Source: a candidate division Hyd24-12 bacterium UBA5074
GTDB lineage: Bacteria > Fermentibacterota > Fermentibacteria > Fermentibacterales > Fermentibacteraceae
Assembly: GCA_002414865.1 (NCBI GenBank)
Contig: DIAQ01000101.1
Coordinates: 1 to 34,365, forward strand
Direction: 5' to 3'
Length of the DNA: 34,365 bases
The notes beneath the pieces were generated by a model that saw only the letters and a program-made list of their open reading frames with translations, was not told where the DNA came from and searched no databases. The position numbers and the translations under genes were made by a program. Shown one piece after another: positions 23,409 to 31,949 of this stretch; positions within the stretch are counted from its first letter, which is position 1; every line of letters starts with the position of its first letter.

Positions 23409-24343
23409 GGACCCTGCCGCCTGGCTCTTCCTGGAGCCGCCATCCGGTCGGATGCCGCCCCGGACAGCTCGTCCAGGTTGAAGTCGACCCAGAACAGGCC
23501 GCAATCCTGACCGGTCTGTGCGGCGAGCGCCTCGCCGATCGCGGTCGGAGGAAAATCCATCTGCTCCCACCAGGGCCTGTCGCTGTCGTAGCCGTACTGG
23601 AAGAAGACCGGATACGGGGCGAAGGCGGCCGCCCAGGCGCCCATGTCGTCCAGATATGCCTCCAGGTCCGCATACCCCTGTCCGTCGCATACGAAGACTA
23701 TGCCGCCCCTGCAGGACGGCGGCATGAATGCCGGGTCCCAGTGCTTCAGGAAGAGCAGGTACTGGGGATCGCGGGCCGTGACCACGCTCTGCCAGGCGGA
23801 GGCGACGGAGTCCCCCACGGGAACCCCTTCCCCGCCTTCAATCACATTCCCGTACCATTCGACATCGACACCGAAGCCCAGGACGCAGGGGTGCTGGCCG
23901 TACCTGTCCATGACGAGGTCCACGAGAGTTGGGACATCGGCGAAGCCCGGCTCGACCTGCAGGAAGACCCCGATGCCATGCTGGTCGAACCAGGTCAGGT
24001 ACTCCTCGTGCAGGTCCTCGTCGGAGAAGCTGACATGGGGATACGATCCCCCGTCGGAAGGGAACTCGAGATTGATGCCCTCGATCTCCTCGTCCACCGT
24101 GCCCACTATCCAGAGCGCGGAAGGGGCCGAGCCCGGGAAAGCGTCGGACATCACGCGGATGCAGGATTCCCACCCCCCGGGATCGGGGTAGGGATCGGCG
24201 CCGTAGCTCGAGGAACGGACGCCCGCATAAGCGACATCTCCCTCGGGGCCGCCTTCCGGCGACTGAGGATTGCAGCCTGCGAGCAGCGCGAGGCAGAACG
24301 GCAGGGCCAGGGTGACGTGGGGAAGGCCGGTGAGGGTCCTCAT
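23405..24343 (-). CDS. Lipoprotein with a TIM-barrel / glycoside-hydrolase-like domain
   Basis: The product is 312 aa, starting at 24343 behind a clear AGGAGG. The lipobox LALLAGC gives Cys24 as anchor. The rest reads like an (alpha/beta)8 fold of the glycoside hydrolase type, with strands ALWIVGTV, GIGVFLQVEPG, VLGFGVDVEWY, YLLFLKHWD, GIVFVCDGQG and VFFQYGY. The acidic residues in FLQVEPG and VDVEWY sit at strand ends, where catalytic carboxylates usually lie. A polysaccharide target is inference; no specific GH family is assigned. It is divergently arranged with the SUMF1-domain gene across a 130-base gap. Confidence 0.62.
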   Translation of the reverse strand: MRTLTGLPHVTLALPFCLALLAGCNPQSPEGGPEGDVAYAGVRSSSYGADPYPDPGGWESCIRVMSDAFPGSAPSALWIVGTVDEEIEGINLEFPSDGGSYPHVSFSDEDLHEEYLTWFDQHGIGVFLQVEPGFADVPTLVDLVMDRYGQHPCVLGFGVDVEWYGNVIEGGEGVPVGDSVASAWQSVVTARDPQYLLFLKHWDPAFMPPSCRGGIVFVCDGQGYADLEAYLDDMGAWAAAFAPYPVFFQYGYDSDRPWWEQMDFPPTAIGEALAAQTGQDCGLFWVDFNLDELSGAASDRMAAPGRARRQGP

Positions 24344-24473
24344 CGCAACCTCCTGTCTCCTGCTCGAATATCCTGCCCGGGGGTGGAAAGGCAAAGGTCG
24401 TCGGTCACAGGCCTGGACCCGGTTCTCCCCCGGGGATAGAGTCCGAGGTGGACTGACGGAAAGGTGGTCGAAT

Positions 24474-25253
24474 GTGATCCTGTTCGCATGCATCGTCCTG
24501 GCGGCTCTCCTCCCGGCCCGGGTCGACTCTGATCAAGCCATGATCCGCACGGCGGAAGGGCCTGTCGCGGATATGGTCTTCGCGCTGATCCCCGGCGGCA
24601 GCTTCACGATGGGGGCTCCTGATTCGGTGGAAGGCGGCGAACGCGATGCCCTCCCCCGGCAGACCGTGGAGATCGCCCCGTTCCAGATCATGACCACCGA
24701 GGTGACCCAGGCGATGTGGGAGAGCCTGATGGGCGACAATCCATCGCACTTCACGGGCGACGACTCCAGGCCTGTGGAGATGGTTTCATGGGAGGACTGC
24801 CAGGACTTTGTCGAGGCTCTCAACGCTGCCGGGGACGGCTATTCCTACCGGCTCCCGTCGGAAGCCGAGTGGGAGTACGCCTGCAGGGCCGGGACGACAA
24901 CCCGGTTCTACTGGGGAGAGAGCGGGGACTGGATCGCGCGGCGATTCTGCTGGACGGGGGAGAACTCCGGGCGCTCCACCCACCCCGTTGCGGGAAGGCT
25001 TCCCAATGCATGGGGCCTCTACGACATGGTGGGAAACGTCGCCGAGTGGTGCCAGGACAGTTATGCCGAGAGCTACGACGGGCTTCCCCTGAACGGGTCT
25101 GTGCAGTACCCGGGCGATAGCGGCTTCAGGGTCTTCCGGGGTTCGAGCTGGACGGGATCGCTGTCCAGCGGCGCGTCCTTCGCCAGGGATGACTACGCGT
25201 CGGATGTCCGGCTCAACTACGTCGGCCTGCGCCTCGTGAGGACGCGCGCCTGA
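24474..25253 (+). CDS. Secreted SUMF1/FGE-sulfatase-domain protein lacking the catalytic cysteine pair
   Basis: The product is 259 aa from a GTG at 24474, which begins a signal peptide (VILFACIVLAALLPARVDS) and follows GGAAAGGTGG. The domain is complete: FALIPGGSFTMGAPDS, TTEVTQAMWESLMGDNPSHF, RPVEMVSWEDCQDFVEAL, YRLPSEAEWEYACRAGTTT, GLYDMVGNVAEWCQDSY, VFRGSSW and GLRLVRT. In true formylglycine-generating enzymes two cysteines occur in the segment after RGGSW; here that segment reads TGSLSSGASFARDD and has none. It is therefore unlikely to activate sulfatases and belongs with the broad non-FGE formylglycine-like family, often binding or modifying proteins. No sulfatase gene is nearby. Confidence 0.88.
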   Translation: MILFACIVLAALLPARVDSDQAMIRTAEGPVADMVFALIPGGSFTMGAPDSVEGGERDALPRQTVEIAPFQIMTTEVTQAMWESLMGDNPSHFTGDDSRPVEMVSWEDCQDFVEALNAAGDGYSYRLPSEAEWEYACRAGTTTRFYWGESGDWIARRFCWTGENSGRSTHPVAGRLPNAWGLYDMVGNVAEWCQDSYAESYDGLPLNGSVQYPGDSGFRVFRGSSWTGSLSSGASFARDDYASDVRLNYVGLRLVRTRA

Positions 25254-25325
25254 ACGGGCGCCCGGCTTCCGCCGCCATCCCGCCCGGGGCATATTGCAGA
25301 TGAAGACCTGACACGGAGACGGGCG

Positions 25326-26282
25326 ATGGCAGAGAAGACAGACTGGGCCGACGAGAGGCACAGGAAGATGATCGTCGACCAGAGGCGCTTCCTCTGGCGC
25401 GAAGACACCATCTCGATGCTCGCGGGATGGATTGGGATCCGCCCGGGCATCAGCGTCCTGGATGCGGGCTGCGGGCGCGGTTATCTCGGCGAGGTTTTCT
25501 GGCCGCACTTCGGGCGGGGCAGTCTCTACGTCGGTGTCGACTGTTCGGCATCCCTCCTGGAGGAAGCGCGGGAGATTAGCGGGGGTTGGGCAAGGGGAGG
25601 AAGGGCCCGCTTCGCGCTCGGCGATGCCTGCGCCCTGCCGTTCCCCGACGGCACATTCGACTGGACCTGCTGCCAGACCCTCCTGATGCACCTGGCGGAT
25701 CCCGGTCTAGTGCTCGGCGAGATGATCCGCGTGACGAAGCCCGGCGGAGTCGTCTCATGCAACGAGCCCGACAACGAAGTCGCCCTCGCATCCCATCCCT
25801 TCGACTCGCTGCCTGACATGTCGTTCGAGGATCTCGTCCTCGTGGCGAAGGTGAACCGGCACTGGATATCGGGGAGGATCGCGCTGGGCATGGGGGACTG
25901 GCGCATCGGTCCCAGGGTCCCTTCGATGATGAGGGAACTCGGCCTCGTGGACATCGACATCCGCGTGAACGACCTCGTCGAACTGCTGCAGCCACCTTAT
26001 GAAACGCCGCGGATGCAGTTCCGGCTCGAGATGATGAAGGAGAACATGGCAGCGGAGCGAAGGCTGAGGAGGAGGGGCGTCGCGGATCCCCTGGACGAGG
26101 AGCACCGCAGGTTTTTCCTGGCAGGAGGAGGCACACCTTACATCTACGGGAAGTACCTCGCCATGAAGAGGCGCATCCACCGGAAAACAGCCGGCATGAT
26201 GCGGAGGCAGCTCGAGGAGGGCACGTATTCCATCTGCCCCATCGCGTGCTCGTTCTTCTGCATCATGGGCAGAAAGCCCTGA
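25326..26282 (+). CDS. Class I SAM-dependent methyltransferase
   Basis: The product is 318 aa. Motif I is VLDAGCGRGYLGEVF (from residue 44), followed by the motif II acidic VGVDCS, ARFALGDACALPFPDG and the GGVVSCNEPDN post-motif III loop. This is the Methyltransf_11/25 small-molecule type. The C-terminal third (about 215-318) is helical and basic (ERRLRRRG, MKRRIHRKTAGMMRRQ) and ends in a Cys-containing tail, CPIACSFFCIMG. The substrate is unknown. The ATG at 25326 has GGAG seven bases upstream. No neighbour indicates a pathway. Confidence 0.88.
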   Translation: MAEKTDWADERHRKMIVDQRRFLWREDTISMLAGWIGIRPGISVLDAGCGRGYLGEVFWPHFGRGSLYVGVDCSASLLEEAREISGGWARGGRARFALGDACALPFPDGTFDWTCCQTLLMHLADPGLVLGEMIRVTKPGGVVSCNEPDNEVALASHPFDSLPDMSFEDLVLVAKVNRHWISGRIALGMGDWRIGPRVPSMMRELGLVDIDIRVNDLVELLQPPYETPRMQFRLEMMKENMAAERRLRRRGVADPLDEEHRRFFLAGGGTPYIYGKYLAMKRRIHRKTAGMMRRQLEEGTYSICPIACSFFCIMGRKP

Positions 26283-26379
26283 CCCGGGCACTTGGTCCTT
26301 TGCACACCGGGATTCATGTTCCCCTCGGCCTCTGCATGACTGCCGCGGGCAGACGCACCGGAAGAAGGACGATACGGCA

Positions 26380-27846
26380 ATGAGAAAGCTCATCGTGTTG
26401 CTGTTCCTGGCAGCCCCTGTGCTCGCGGCCCCGGTCGGGGAGGATGCCGCCGGAGCGGTCGCCGCCACCCGGATCCTTCGCGACGGGATGGCGGGCGTGG
26501 TGTTCATCACTGACTGCACCGACATCGAATCGGCAGGCGGGGAGGCGATCCTCGCCCGGGCGTTCGGACTCTCCCCCTCCGGATATGTGATCGTCAGCGC
26601 CGATGACGCGCTCCCGCCGGTCATCGCCTACTCTTACAACGGCAGCCTCGACGGCCCTGATGGCAGCTTCGGCATCATCGACCTCGTGAGGTTCGACCTG
26701 GAAGGCAGGCTGGCCTGTGCCGACGGCATGACCGGGGAGTCCGCCGGGGTCTGCAGGGCCCTGTGGGCCGCCTATCTCTCCGGCGATGCAGCGGCGGTTT
26801 CGGGCACGGACCTCGAGCAGTGGCCTCCGGCCGGCACGACTCCCACCGGGGGATGGCTCGAGGAGAACTGGACCCAGTCCTCGCCCTACAACGCTTACTG
26901 CCCCATGGATCTGCTGGCAGGATCGCGCAGCGTGGCCGGGTGCCCCGCGGTCGCGATGGGCATGATCGTGGACAACCTCGAGACAGCCATGAGCATGTAC
27001 TTCTATGACACCGACGATTATTACCACAATTACCACGAGTATTACTGGATCGACGACGACTGCGTGGCACACGACTTCCCGTCGTGGTCCGAGCTGAATG
27101 CGCTTCTGGACACACTCGAGTACCACTACGTGCACTCGACTCCCCTGACCGATTCCGACAAGGCAGCTCTGGTCGCAGCCTCCGGATACGCCTGCAAGCA
27201 GGTATTCACCGCATCGGTCTCGGGGACATTCGGCGTGGACCAGGCCTATGACGCCTACCTGAGGTTCGGCTTCGACGAATGTCAGCTCCTCGATTCGACC
27301 TCCGAGAACCTGTTCGTCATCCTGCCCCAGAACATGATGAACGCACTCCCTGCGCATCTCGCCATCGTCGACGCCGGCTGGCAGTACGGGCACAACATCG
27401 TGGTAGACGGCTACAACACGGACGACTTCTACCACTTCAATTTCGGATGGGGCGGCTCCTACAACGGATGGTACCAGTTCCCGCTCAGCGGCATGCCCTA
27501 CAGCATGAACGTCATCGAGGGGATTATCGTGGACATCGGCACAGGGCAGGCCTCCGCGGGTGGAGAGGGGAGCACGGTCAGCCCTGCGCTGGCCATCTCG
27601 GCCGGCCCCAACCCGTCGAGCTCGGTAGTCTTCACGGTCGTCGAGGTGCCGGAGCAGTGCCCCGTCACCCTCGAGGTCTACGGACTCGACGGAAGGCTCG
27701 TCGAGGTCCTTTCCTCCGGCACGCTGGATGCGGGCACCTCGGAGTTCGTCTGGGATGCCGCGGGCGCCCCGCCTGGCGTGTATCTCCTGCGGGCCTGCTG
27801 CCCTTCGGGTGCAGCATGCGCCAGGGTCACGCTGACAGGCCGCTAG
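26380..27846 (+). CDS. Secreted C10-family (streptopain-like) cysteine peptidase with C-terminal sorting domain
   Basis: The product is 488 aa. In order: signal peptide (ends LAAPVLA), an N-terminal propeptide-like domain with GLSPSGYVIVSADD, a catalytic domain, and a T9SS/FlgD-type tail from about 408 (AGPNPSSSVVFTV to GVYLLRACCPSG). Catalytic Cys188 lies in SVAGCPAVAMGM and His338 in YGHNIVVDGYN, followed by the conserved FNFGWGG. The ENWTQSSPYNAYCP segment corresponds to the Q-x(2)-PYN motif before the cysteine; its Gln is the likely oxyanion residue. All C10 landmarks are present, so activity is expected. A Tyr/Asp/His-rich stretch (about 206-231) interrupts the catalytic domain and could bind metal. 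Confidence 0.88.
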   Translation: MRKLIVLLFLAAPVLAAPVGEDAAGAVAATRILRDGMAGVVFITDCTDIESAGGEAILARAFGLSPSGYVIVSADDALPPVIAYSYNGSLDGPDGSFGIIDLVRFDLEGRLACADGMTGESAGVCRALWAAYLSGDAAAVSGTDLEQWPPAGTTPTGGWLEENWTQSSPYNAYCPMDLLAGSRSVAGCPAVAMGMIVDNLETAMSMYFYDTDDYYHNYHEYYWIDDDCVAHDFPSWSELNALLDTLEYHYVHSTPLTDSDKAALVAASGYACKQVFTASVSGTFGVDQAYDAYLRFGFDECQLLDSTSENLFVILPQNMMNALPAHLAIVDAGWQYGHNIVVDGYNTDDFYHFNFGWGGSYNGWYQFPLSGMPYSMNVIEGIIVDIGTGQASAGGEGSTVSPALAISAGPNPSSSVVFTVVEVPEQCPVTLEVYGLDGRLVEVLSSGTLDAGTSEFVWDAAGAPPGVYLLRACCPSGAACARVTLTGR

Positions 27847-27882
27847 AGTGCATGGAGTGCATGGAGAGCATGTGTCGCGGCT

Positions 27883-27899
27883 CCGGGCCTGCTGCCCGG
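27883..27899 (+). other. Intercistronic hairpin after the C10 peptidase
   Basis: CCGGGC / GCCCGG around a CTGCT loop. It lies in the 70-base gap before the lipoprotein, behind a short tandem repeat of GTGCATGGA at 27848-27865. No T-run is present. Confidence 0.4.
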
Positions 27900-27916
27900 G
27901 AGAGGAAGGAAGGGCG

Positions 27917-28501
27917 ATGATCCGTACCCTGGTGCTCCTGCTGTCCGTGATCGCAGCGGTCTCCGTCTTCGCCGGATGCGGCGGGAAGCCTGCCGGGGAG
28001 GGAGCTGGAGAAGCCGCCTCCGGGACGGACGCCGCCGAAGCGTCCGGGACCGCGGAACTCAGCGAGACCATCACGCTCGCCCCGGGCTGGGAGATCAACG
28101 ACGCCCTGTCTCCTGCCGAGGTCGAAGCGGTCATGGGCAGGACAGGCTTCCAGACCTGGGCCGAATGCCTCAGCGATGCCGCCGCCGGCAAGCCGCAGGG
28201 GAGCTTCTTCGATGGCAGCCTCGCGAATTCGAAGGTCTTCTTCCTGGTGTACTGCGCAGAAGGCCAGGCGAACTACGACAGGGTCCTCGACTTCGTGGAG
28301 AGTCCCGTCGAGATATCGAACGACCTCTGGGATCAGGGCGTGACGGGGAAGCTGGAGGGCGTGGATGCCATCCTCGTCCGCAGGGGCGATGTGTGCATCA
28401 GGATCGGGTACGACTCGACTCTCTATCCTGAGCTCGATCCAGTGCAGACGCTCGTGAAGCTGACGGAGCTGATCATAGACAAGCTGTACGCCCCCCGCTG
28501 A
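27917..28501 (+). CDS. Lipoprotein of unknown function
   Basis: The product is 194 aa from 27917, with GGAAGG-type sites upstream; the in-frame extension to 27848 lacks a ribosome-binding site. The lipobox VFAGC puts the anchor at Cys21. An Ala/Gly/Glu-rich linker (22-48) leads to a compact alpha/beta domain with LAPGWEINDALSPAEVEAVMG, KVFFLVYCAEG and VLVRRGDVCIRIGY-like strands. I do not recognise the family. The pattern (a short helix then VMG, paired strands, a C-terminal helix KLTELIIDKLY) recalls small periplasmic lipoproteins. It probably shares a transcript with the C10 peptidase. Confidence 0.72.
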   Translation: MIRTLVLLLSVIAAVSVFAGCGGKPAGEGAGEAASGTDAAEASGTAELSETITLAPGWEINDALSPAEVEAVMGRTGFQTWAECLSDAAAGKPQGSFFDGSLANSKVFFLVYCAEGQANYDRVLDFVESPVEISNDLWDQGVTGKLEGVDAILVRRGDVCIRIGYDSTLYPELDPVQTLVKLTELIIDKLYAPR

Positions 28502-28522
28502 CGCAGGTCCGGCATAAAGGCA

Positions 28523-28549
28523 GGGGCTGCGGGCATCCCCCGCGGCCCC
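28523..28549 (+). terminator. Terminator-like hairpin after the lipoprotein
   Basis: GGGGCTGCGGG / CCCGCGGCCCC, 11 bp with one G-U pair and a 5-base loop, 22 bases after the stop and followed by TTCGC. It would end the C10 peptidase / lipoprotein transcript. Confidence 0.55.
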
Positions 28550-28573
28550 TTCGCATCCCGGTTCTCCACCCTG

Positions 28574-28684
28574 TCACCCGAGCGGCAGGGAACTCGCCCC
28601 CGGAGCCGTCCCGGGCGACGCATTCCATTCCTCCGCCGCCCATGCGCGGGTGCTGGAAGACGCACCGTATATGTTGCCATACAT
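28574..28684 (-). CDS. Possible 36-aa small ORF in the intergenic gap
   Basis: In the 314-base gap between two plus-strand genes, the minus strand has GAGGAGG (28699-28693) eight bases before an ATG at 28684 that opens a 36-codon frame (MYGNIYGASSSTRAWAAEEW...). No family is recognised, and the rest of the gap holds a hairpin at 28523-28549 and the leader of the DUF2141 gene. The ribosome-binding site is the only support. Confidence 0.2.
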   Translation of the reverse strand: MYGNIYGASSSTRAWAAEEWNASPGTAPGASSLPLG

Positions 28685-28815
28685 GAAGATAACCTCCTCT
28701 GTGCAACCCCGGTCAGCACTCCCGCCACATGCTGTAACTGTCTGTTACGCTTCGGACATCCCTGCGACACCGGCGGTCTTCAGGTATTGCCCGTAGTTCT
28801 CCTGAAAGGAGGAAC

Positions 28816-29421
28816 ATGGACACGGCAATCCTGCTGCTGAGCGTCCTCGTTGGCGGGGACACGGCTGCGGCGACCGGGTCGGGCATCGTCAGAGTGACGG
28901 TATCGGGTTATTCCGCCCAGTGGGGCACCATGACCGTCTACCTGTTCCAGGAGGATGCAGGGATGCCTCCGGAACCCGAGGAGGTCTTTGCCTCGACGGA
29001 GAAGACCATCTCGGACAGCACCCTCAGCGTCTCGTTCCTCGGGGTTCCATTCGGGCAGTACGCAGTTCTCGCCTATCAGGATACGGACGGCGACGGGGAG
29101 CCGGACATGGGACAGGACGCCGAGCCCTGCGGGTATTCCATGGGCGAGCCCCCGTCGGCGCCTGCCGGGACTGGAGGCGCCGGCGGCTCATCCGTCAGCG
29201 CCGGGGAGGACGGTTCTCCTGATCGCCCGCGGATGGGCACCCGGCCCTCGATGGACGAGCCGACCTTCGACCTCGTCTCCTTCGACCATTCCTCGGACGA
29301 GACCGAGGTCATGGTGATGATCATGGGTGCAGGCCCGTCGGGCAGGCCTGCGGGAGGCCCTCCTGGAGGCGGAGCCGGGGGTGGCGGCCCAGGCGGAGAC
29401 GACGGAGGATTCGGCTTCTGA
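28816..29421 (+). CDS. Secreted DUF2141 protein with Gly-rich tail
   Basis: The product is 201 aa with AAAGGAGG immediately before the ATG. A short signal-like N-terminus precedes the DUF2141 beta-sandwich: GTMTVYLFQED, VSFLGVPFGQYAVLAYQD, DTDGDGEPDMG, PCGYSMGEPPSAP and then PTFDLVSFDHSSDETEVMVMI. A 50-residue low-complexity insert separates the last two blocks, and the tail (about 177-201) is almost all Gly and Pro. DUF2141 proteins are secreted and of unknown function. It converges on the efflux operon, whose adaptor protein carries a similar Gly/Pro/Met tail. Confidence 0.85.
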   Translation: MDTAILLLSVLVGGDTAAATGSGIVRVTVSGYSAQWGTMTVYLFQEDAGMPPEPEEVFASTEKTISDSTLSVSFLGVPFGQYAVLAYQDTDGDGEPDMGQDAEPCGYSMGEPPSAPAGTGGAGGSSVSAGEDGSPDRPRMGTRPSMDEPTFDLVSFDHSSDETEVMVMIMGAGPSGRPAGGPPGGGAGGGGPGGDDGGFGF

Positions 29422-29450
29422 TCCCTCGAACAAGGAGGGTGTGGCAGAGA

Positions 29451-29477
29451 GGGGGAGGGGCCGTGCGCCCCTCCCCC
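29451..29477. terminator. Bidirectional terminator-like hairpin
   Basis: A perfect 10-bp stem (GGGGGAGGGG / CCCCTCCCCC) with a 7-base loop sits in the 64-base gap between convergent genes, nine bases from the permease stop. No long T-run follows on either strand. Confidence 0.7.
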
Positions 29478-29485
29478 TGTTCGCA

Positions 29486-30730
29486 TCAGAGATCGTGCCC
29501 AAGGGCCTTGACGGGCTCCAGGCGGGCGGCCCTGGCGGCGGGCACGACCCCCGCGACCATCCCCACCAGGGCGCTGACGCCCACGGCCACTGCGACGCTC
29601 CAGGCCTCGAGGCCCGCCGGCATCTCCGTGACGGCGGAGGCCAGGACTCCGATGGCCGCTCCCGCCAGGATGCCGATGAGGCCCCCTGTCACCGAGAGGA
29701 TCATGGCCTCGGTGAGGAACTGGACCAGTATCTGGGATCTCGTGGCCCCGAGCGCCTTGCGCAGGCCTATCTCCCTCGTCCTCTGGGTCACGCTCACCAG
29801 CATGATGTTCGCTATGCCCACGGACCCCACCAGGAGCGCGAGGCCGGAGAGGCCGATCATGCCGATGAAGAGCCACTTTGTCGTGGAGGAGAAACCCTCC
29901 TGGAGCTGCTCCGCGGTCACGAGTGCGAAATCGTTCTCGTCGTCGATGCCGAGGCCCCTCAGGCGTCTCATGCATGACTCCACGGCGGTCATCATGCTGT
30001 CCATGGCGGCCGGATCGCCCGTCTCGACCACGAGGCTGAGGTTGCGGTCCAGGTTCCCCCAGCGCTGGAAGATCGTATACGGGACCAGGACGATGTCGTC
30101 CTGGCTCTCGCCGCTCATCTCGCCGAAGGACCCGAGCAGGCCCACGACCGACAGCGTGTTGCCCTGGACCGCTATCTCGCTTCCGACCGCCGATCCGTCG
30201 CCTGCCAGGCGCGCGGCCACCTCGGAGCCGAGGACGCAGACCGCACGGTGGTCGGAAACCTCCCACGAGGTGAAGAATCGACCCTCGGACAGCTCGCGAT
30301 GCCCGATGAACAGCCATTCCGGCGAGGTCCCGATGACGGACACCGTGATGTCAGAGCCGTCCAGAGTCTTGAGAACCGCATTGGTCTGGCTGGTCGGGAC
30401 AACGGCGCTCACGCCCGGCAGGCGGCCGAGTTCCTCGGCGTAGGAGAGCTCGATGTCGCGCCTGCTCCGCATGCTCCTGTCGGGCGGGCCGCCCAGAGTC
30501 ATGGACTCCGACTTCTGCACGTAGATCGTCGAGGTTCCGAGGCTGTTGAGAGTGTCGGAGACCTGGGAGCTGAAGCCCTGGAGGAGACTGACGACCCCTG
30601 TCATGGTGGCTATGCCGATCACGACACCCGTCGTCGTGAGGATGCTCCTCATCCTGTTGGCCAGGAGTGCGTCGAAGGCGGATGAGAGGTTCTGCGAGAA
30701 CAGCCTCCACAGGGCGGACACCCTACTCAT
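29486..30730 (-). CDS. MacB-like ABC exporter permease, second of two
   Basis: The product is 414 aa. A first membrane helix (about 27-50, with the RMRSILTTTGVVIGIATM start typical of MacB/LolC permeases) is followed by a periplasmic MacB_PCD domain and three C-terminal helices carrying the FtsX fold (VGSVGIANIMLVSVTQRTREIGLRKALG). Its start overlaps the end of the other permease by 8 bases (ATGAGTAG). The two are clearly paralogous but differ in their periplasmic domains, so a heterodimer is likely. It probably exports a peptide, lipid or drug through the TolC-type factor; substrate is unknown. Confidence 0.9.
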   Translation of the reverse strand: MSRVSALWRLFSQNLSSAFDALLANRMRSILTTTGVVIGIATMTGVVSLLQGFSSQVSDTLNSLGTSTIYVQKSESMTLGGPPDRSMRSRRDIELSYAEELGRLPGVSAVVPTSQTNAVLKTLDGSDITVSVIGTSPEWLFIGHRELSEGRFFTSWEVSDHRAVCVLGSEVAARLAGDGSAVGSEIAVQGNTLSVVGLLGSFGEMSGESQDDIVLVPYTIFQRWGNLDRNLSLVVETGDPAAMDSMMTAVESCMRRLRGLGIDDENDFALVTAEQLQEGFSSTTKWLFIGMIGLSGLALLVGSVGIANIMLVSVTQRTREIGLRKALGATRSQILVQFLTEAMILSVTGGLIGILAGAAIGVLASAVTEMPAGLEAWSVAVAVGVSALVGMVAGVVPAARAARLEPVKALGHDL

Positions 30731-31949
30731 ATCTCAAGGCCTCCACCGGGTCCATCATGGACGCCTTCGTCGCGGGGAAGATGCCGAAGGTGATCCCCAC
30801 GAGGCTGGAGAACCCCACCGCCAGGGCCGCCGACCATCCGTTCACTTCGACCGGGAGAGGCGACAGCCTGCCCGCCACGAGTATCAGCCCGGTGCCGACC
30901 ATGAAGCCTGCAAGTCCTCCCAGGGCCGAGACGGCTATCGCCTCGACCATGAACTGGCGCACGATGTCCATGCGGGTGGCGCCTAGGGCGCGGCGCGTTC
31001 CGATCTCCCTCGTGCGCTCCGTCACGCTGACCAGTGTGATGTTCATGATCCCGATGCCGCCGACCAGGAGGGAGATGGCGGCGATCCCTATGGTCACGGC
31101 AGCGGCGATGGACAGCACCTTGTTCATCGAGCCGAGGATGCCTTCCTGCGTGACGAAGTAGAAGTTGTCGTCTTCGTCCACCGTCAGACCCCTCAGGCTC
31201 CGCAGGATCGCCCTCGCCTCGTCCTGGCACTCCTCCAGGGTGGACCCGGAGGAGGGCAGCACGGTGATCCGCACATCCATGTCCGGCCGCGAGAACAGGT
31301 TCTCGAAGGAGGAGTAGGGTATCGAGACATAGCCGCCCAGGTCGCGACCGAAGGCGCTGCCTTCGGCCGCGGCGATGCCGATGACATGGAACCTGTGGCC
31401 GTCCAATGAGATTCGCGCCCCGAGAGAGTCGCTGTCCATCCCCAGGGCTTCGGCGAGGTCGGACCCCAGCACGCAGACCCTCGCCCCGGCGTCATCCTCG
31501 GAATCCGTGAAGAACCTGCCACAGCAGAGATCGATCCCAGAGACCTGCCCGGAGGACGGGGAGAGCCCTCGGATCATCACATCCTCCGCCGTTCCGCCCC
31601 TGCTGGAGACGCTCCCGCTCGAGAAGCCGCTCCACGAGACGGCCTGATCGGTCGTCATCAGGCCGGCCATATCCTCCGCGAGGTCGGCCGTCAGCGTCGG
31701 CCATGAACGGGACCTCATCATGGACTGGTAGTCGTCGAATCCGGGGTTGTGCATCGATATGTCGAAGGCGCTCGCGTTCAGCATGCTCTCGAACTGCTGC
31801 CGGACGTAGTTTCCGATGCCCGTGGCGAGGCTCGTCAGCGTCACTATGGCCGCGACGCCCACCGCGACGCCGAAAGACGTCAGAAGGCTTCTCACCGGAT
31901 TCGACCGCAGAGAGCCCAGCGCCGTGGATATCATCTCGGCGTTCCTCAT
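30723..31949 (-). CDS. MacB-like ABC exporter permease, first of two
   Basis: The product is 408 aa. It has an N-terminal helix (about 22-45, VRSLLTSFGVAVGVAAIVTL), a periplasmic MacB_PCD domain with a Cys pair (GIDLCCGRFF), and three C-terminal helices with the FtsX signature VGGIGIMNITLVSVTERTRE followed by IGTRRALGATR. The ATGA overlap couples it to the ATPase gene upstream. Type VII ABC exporters (MacB) use periplasmic mechanotransmission rather than moving cargo across the inner membrane. Confidence 0.9.
   Translation of the reverse strand: MRNAEMISTALGSLRSNPVRSLLTSFGVAVGVAAIVTLTSLATGIGNYVRQQFESMLNASAFDISMHNPGFDDYQSMMRSRSWPTLTADLAEDMAGLMTTDQAVSWSGFSSGSVSSRGGTAEDVMIRGLSPSSGQVSGIDLCCGRFFTDSEDDAGARVCVLGSDLAEALGMDSDSLGARISLDGHRFHVIGIAAAEGSAFGRDLGGYVSIPYSSFENLFSRPDMDVRITVLPSSGSTLEECQDEARAILRSLRGLTVDEDDNFYFVTQEGILGSMNKVLSIAAAVTIGIAAISLLVGGIGIMNITLVSVTERTREIGTRRALGATRMDIVRQFMVEAIAVSALGGLAGFMVGTGLILVAGRLSPLPVEVNGWSAALAVGFSSLVGITFGIFPATKASMMDPVEALRYE

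Noticed and set aside
26314..28191. 625-aa open frame on the minus strand
   Set aside because: It is antisense to the C10 peptidase and lipoprotein, which have clear motifs, and its product has no recognisable domain. It is an effect of high GC.
29076..30317. 413-aa open frame on the minus strand
   Set aside because: It is out of frame with the MacB-like permease and crosses the terminator hairpin; composition is Arg/Gly/Pro noise.
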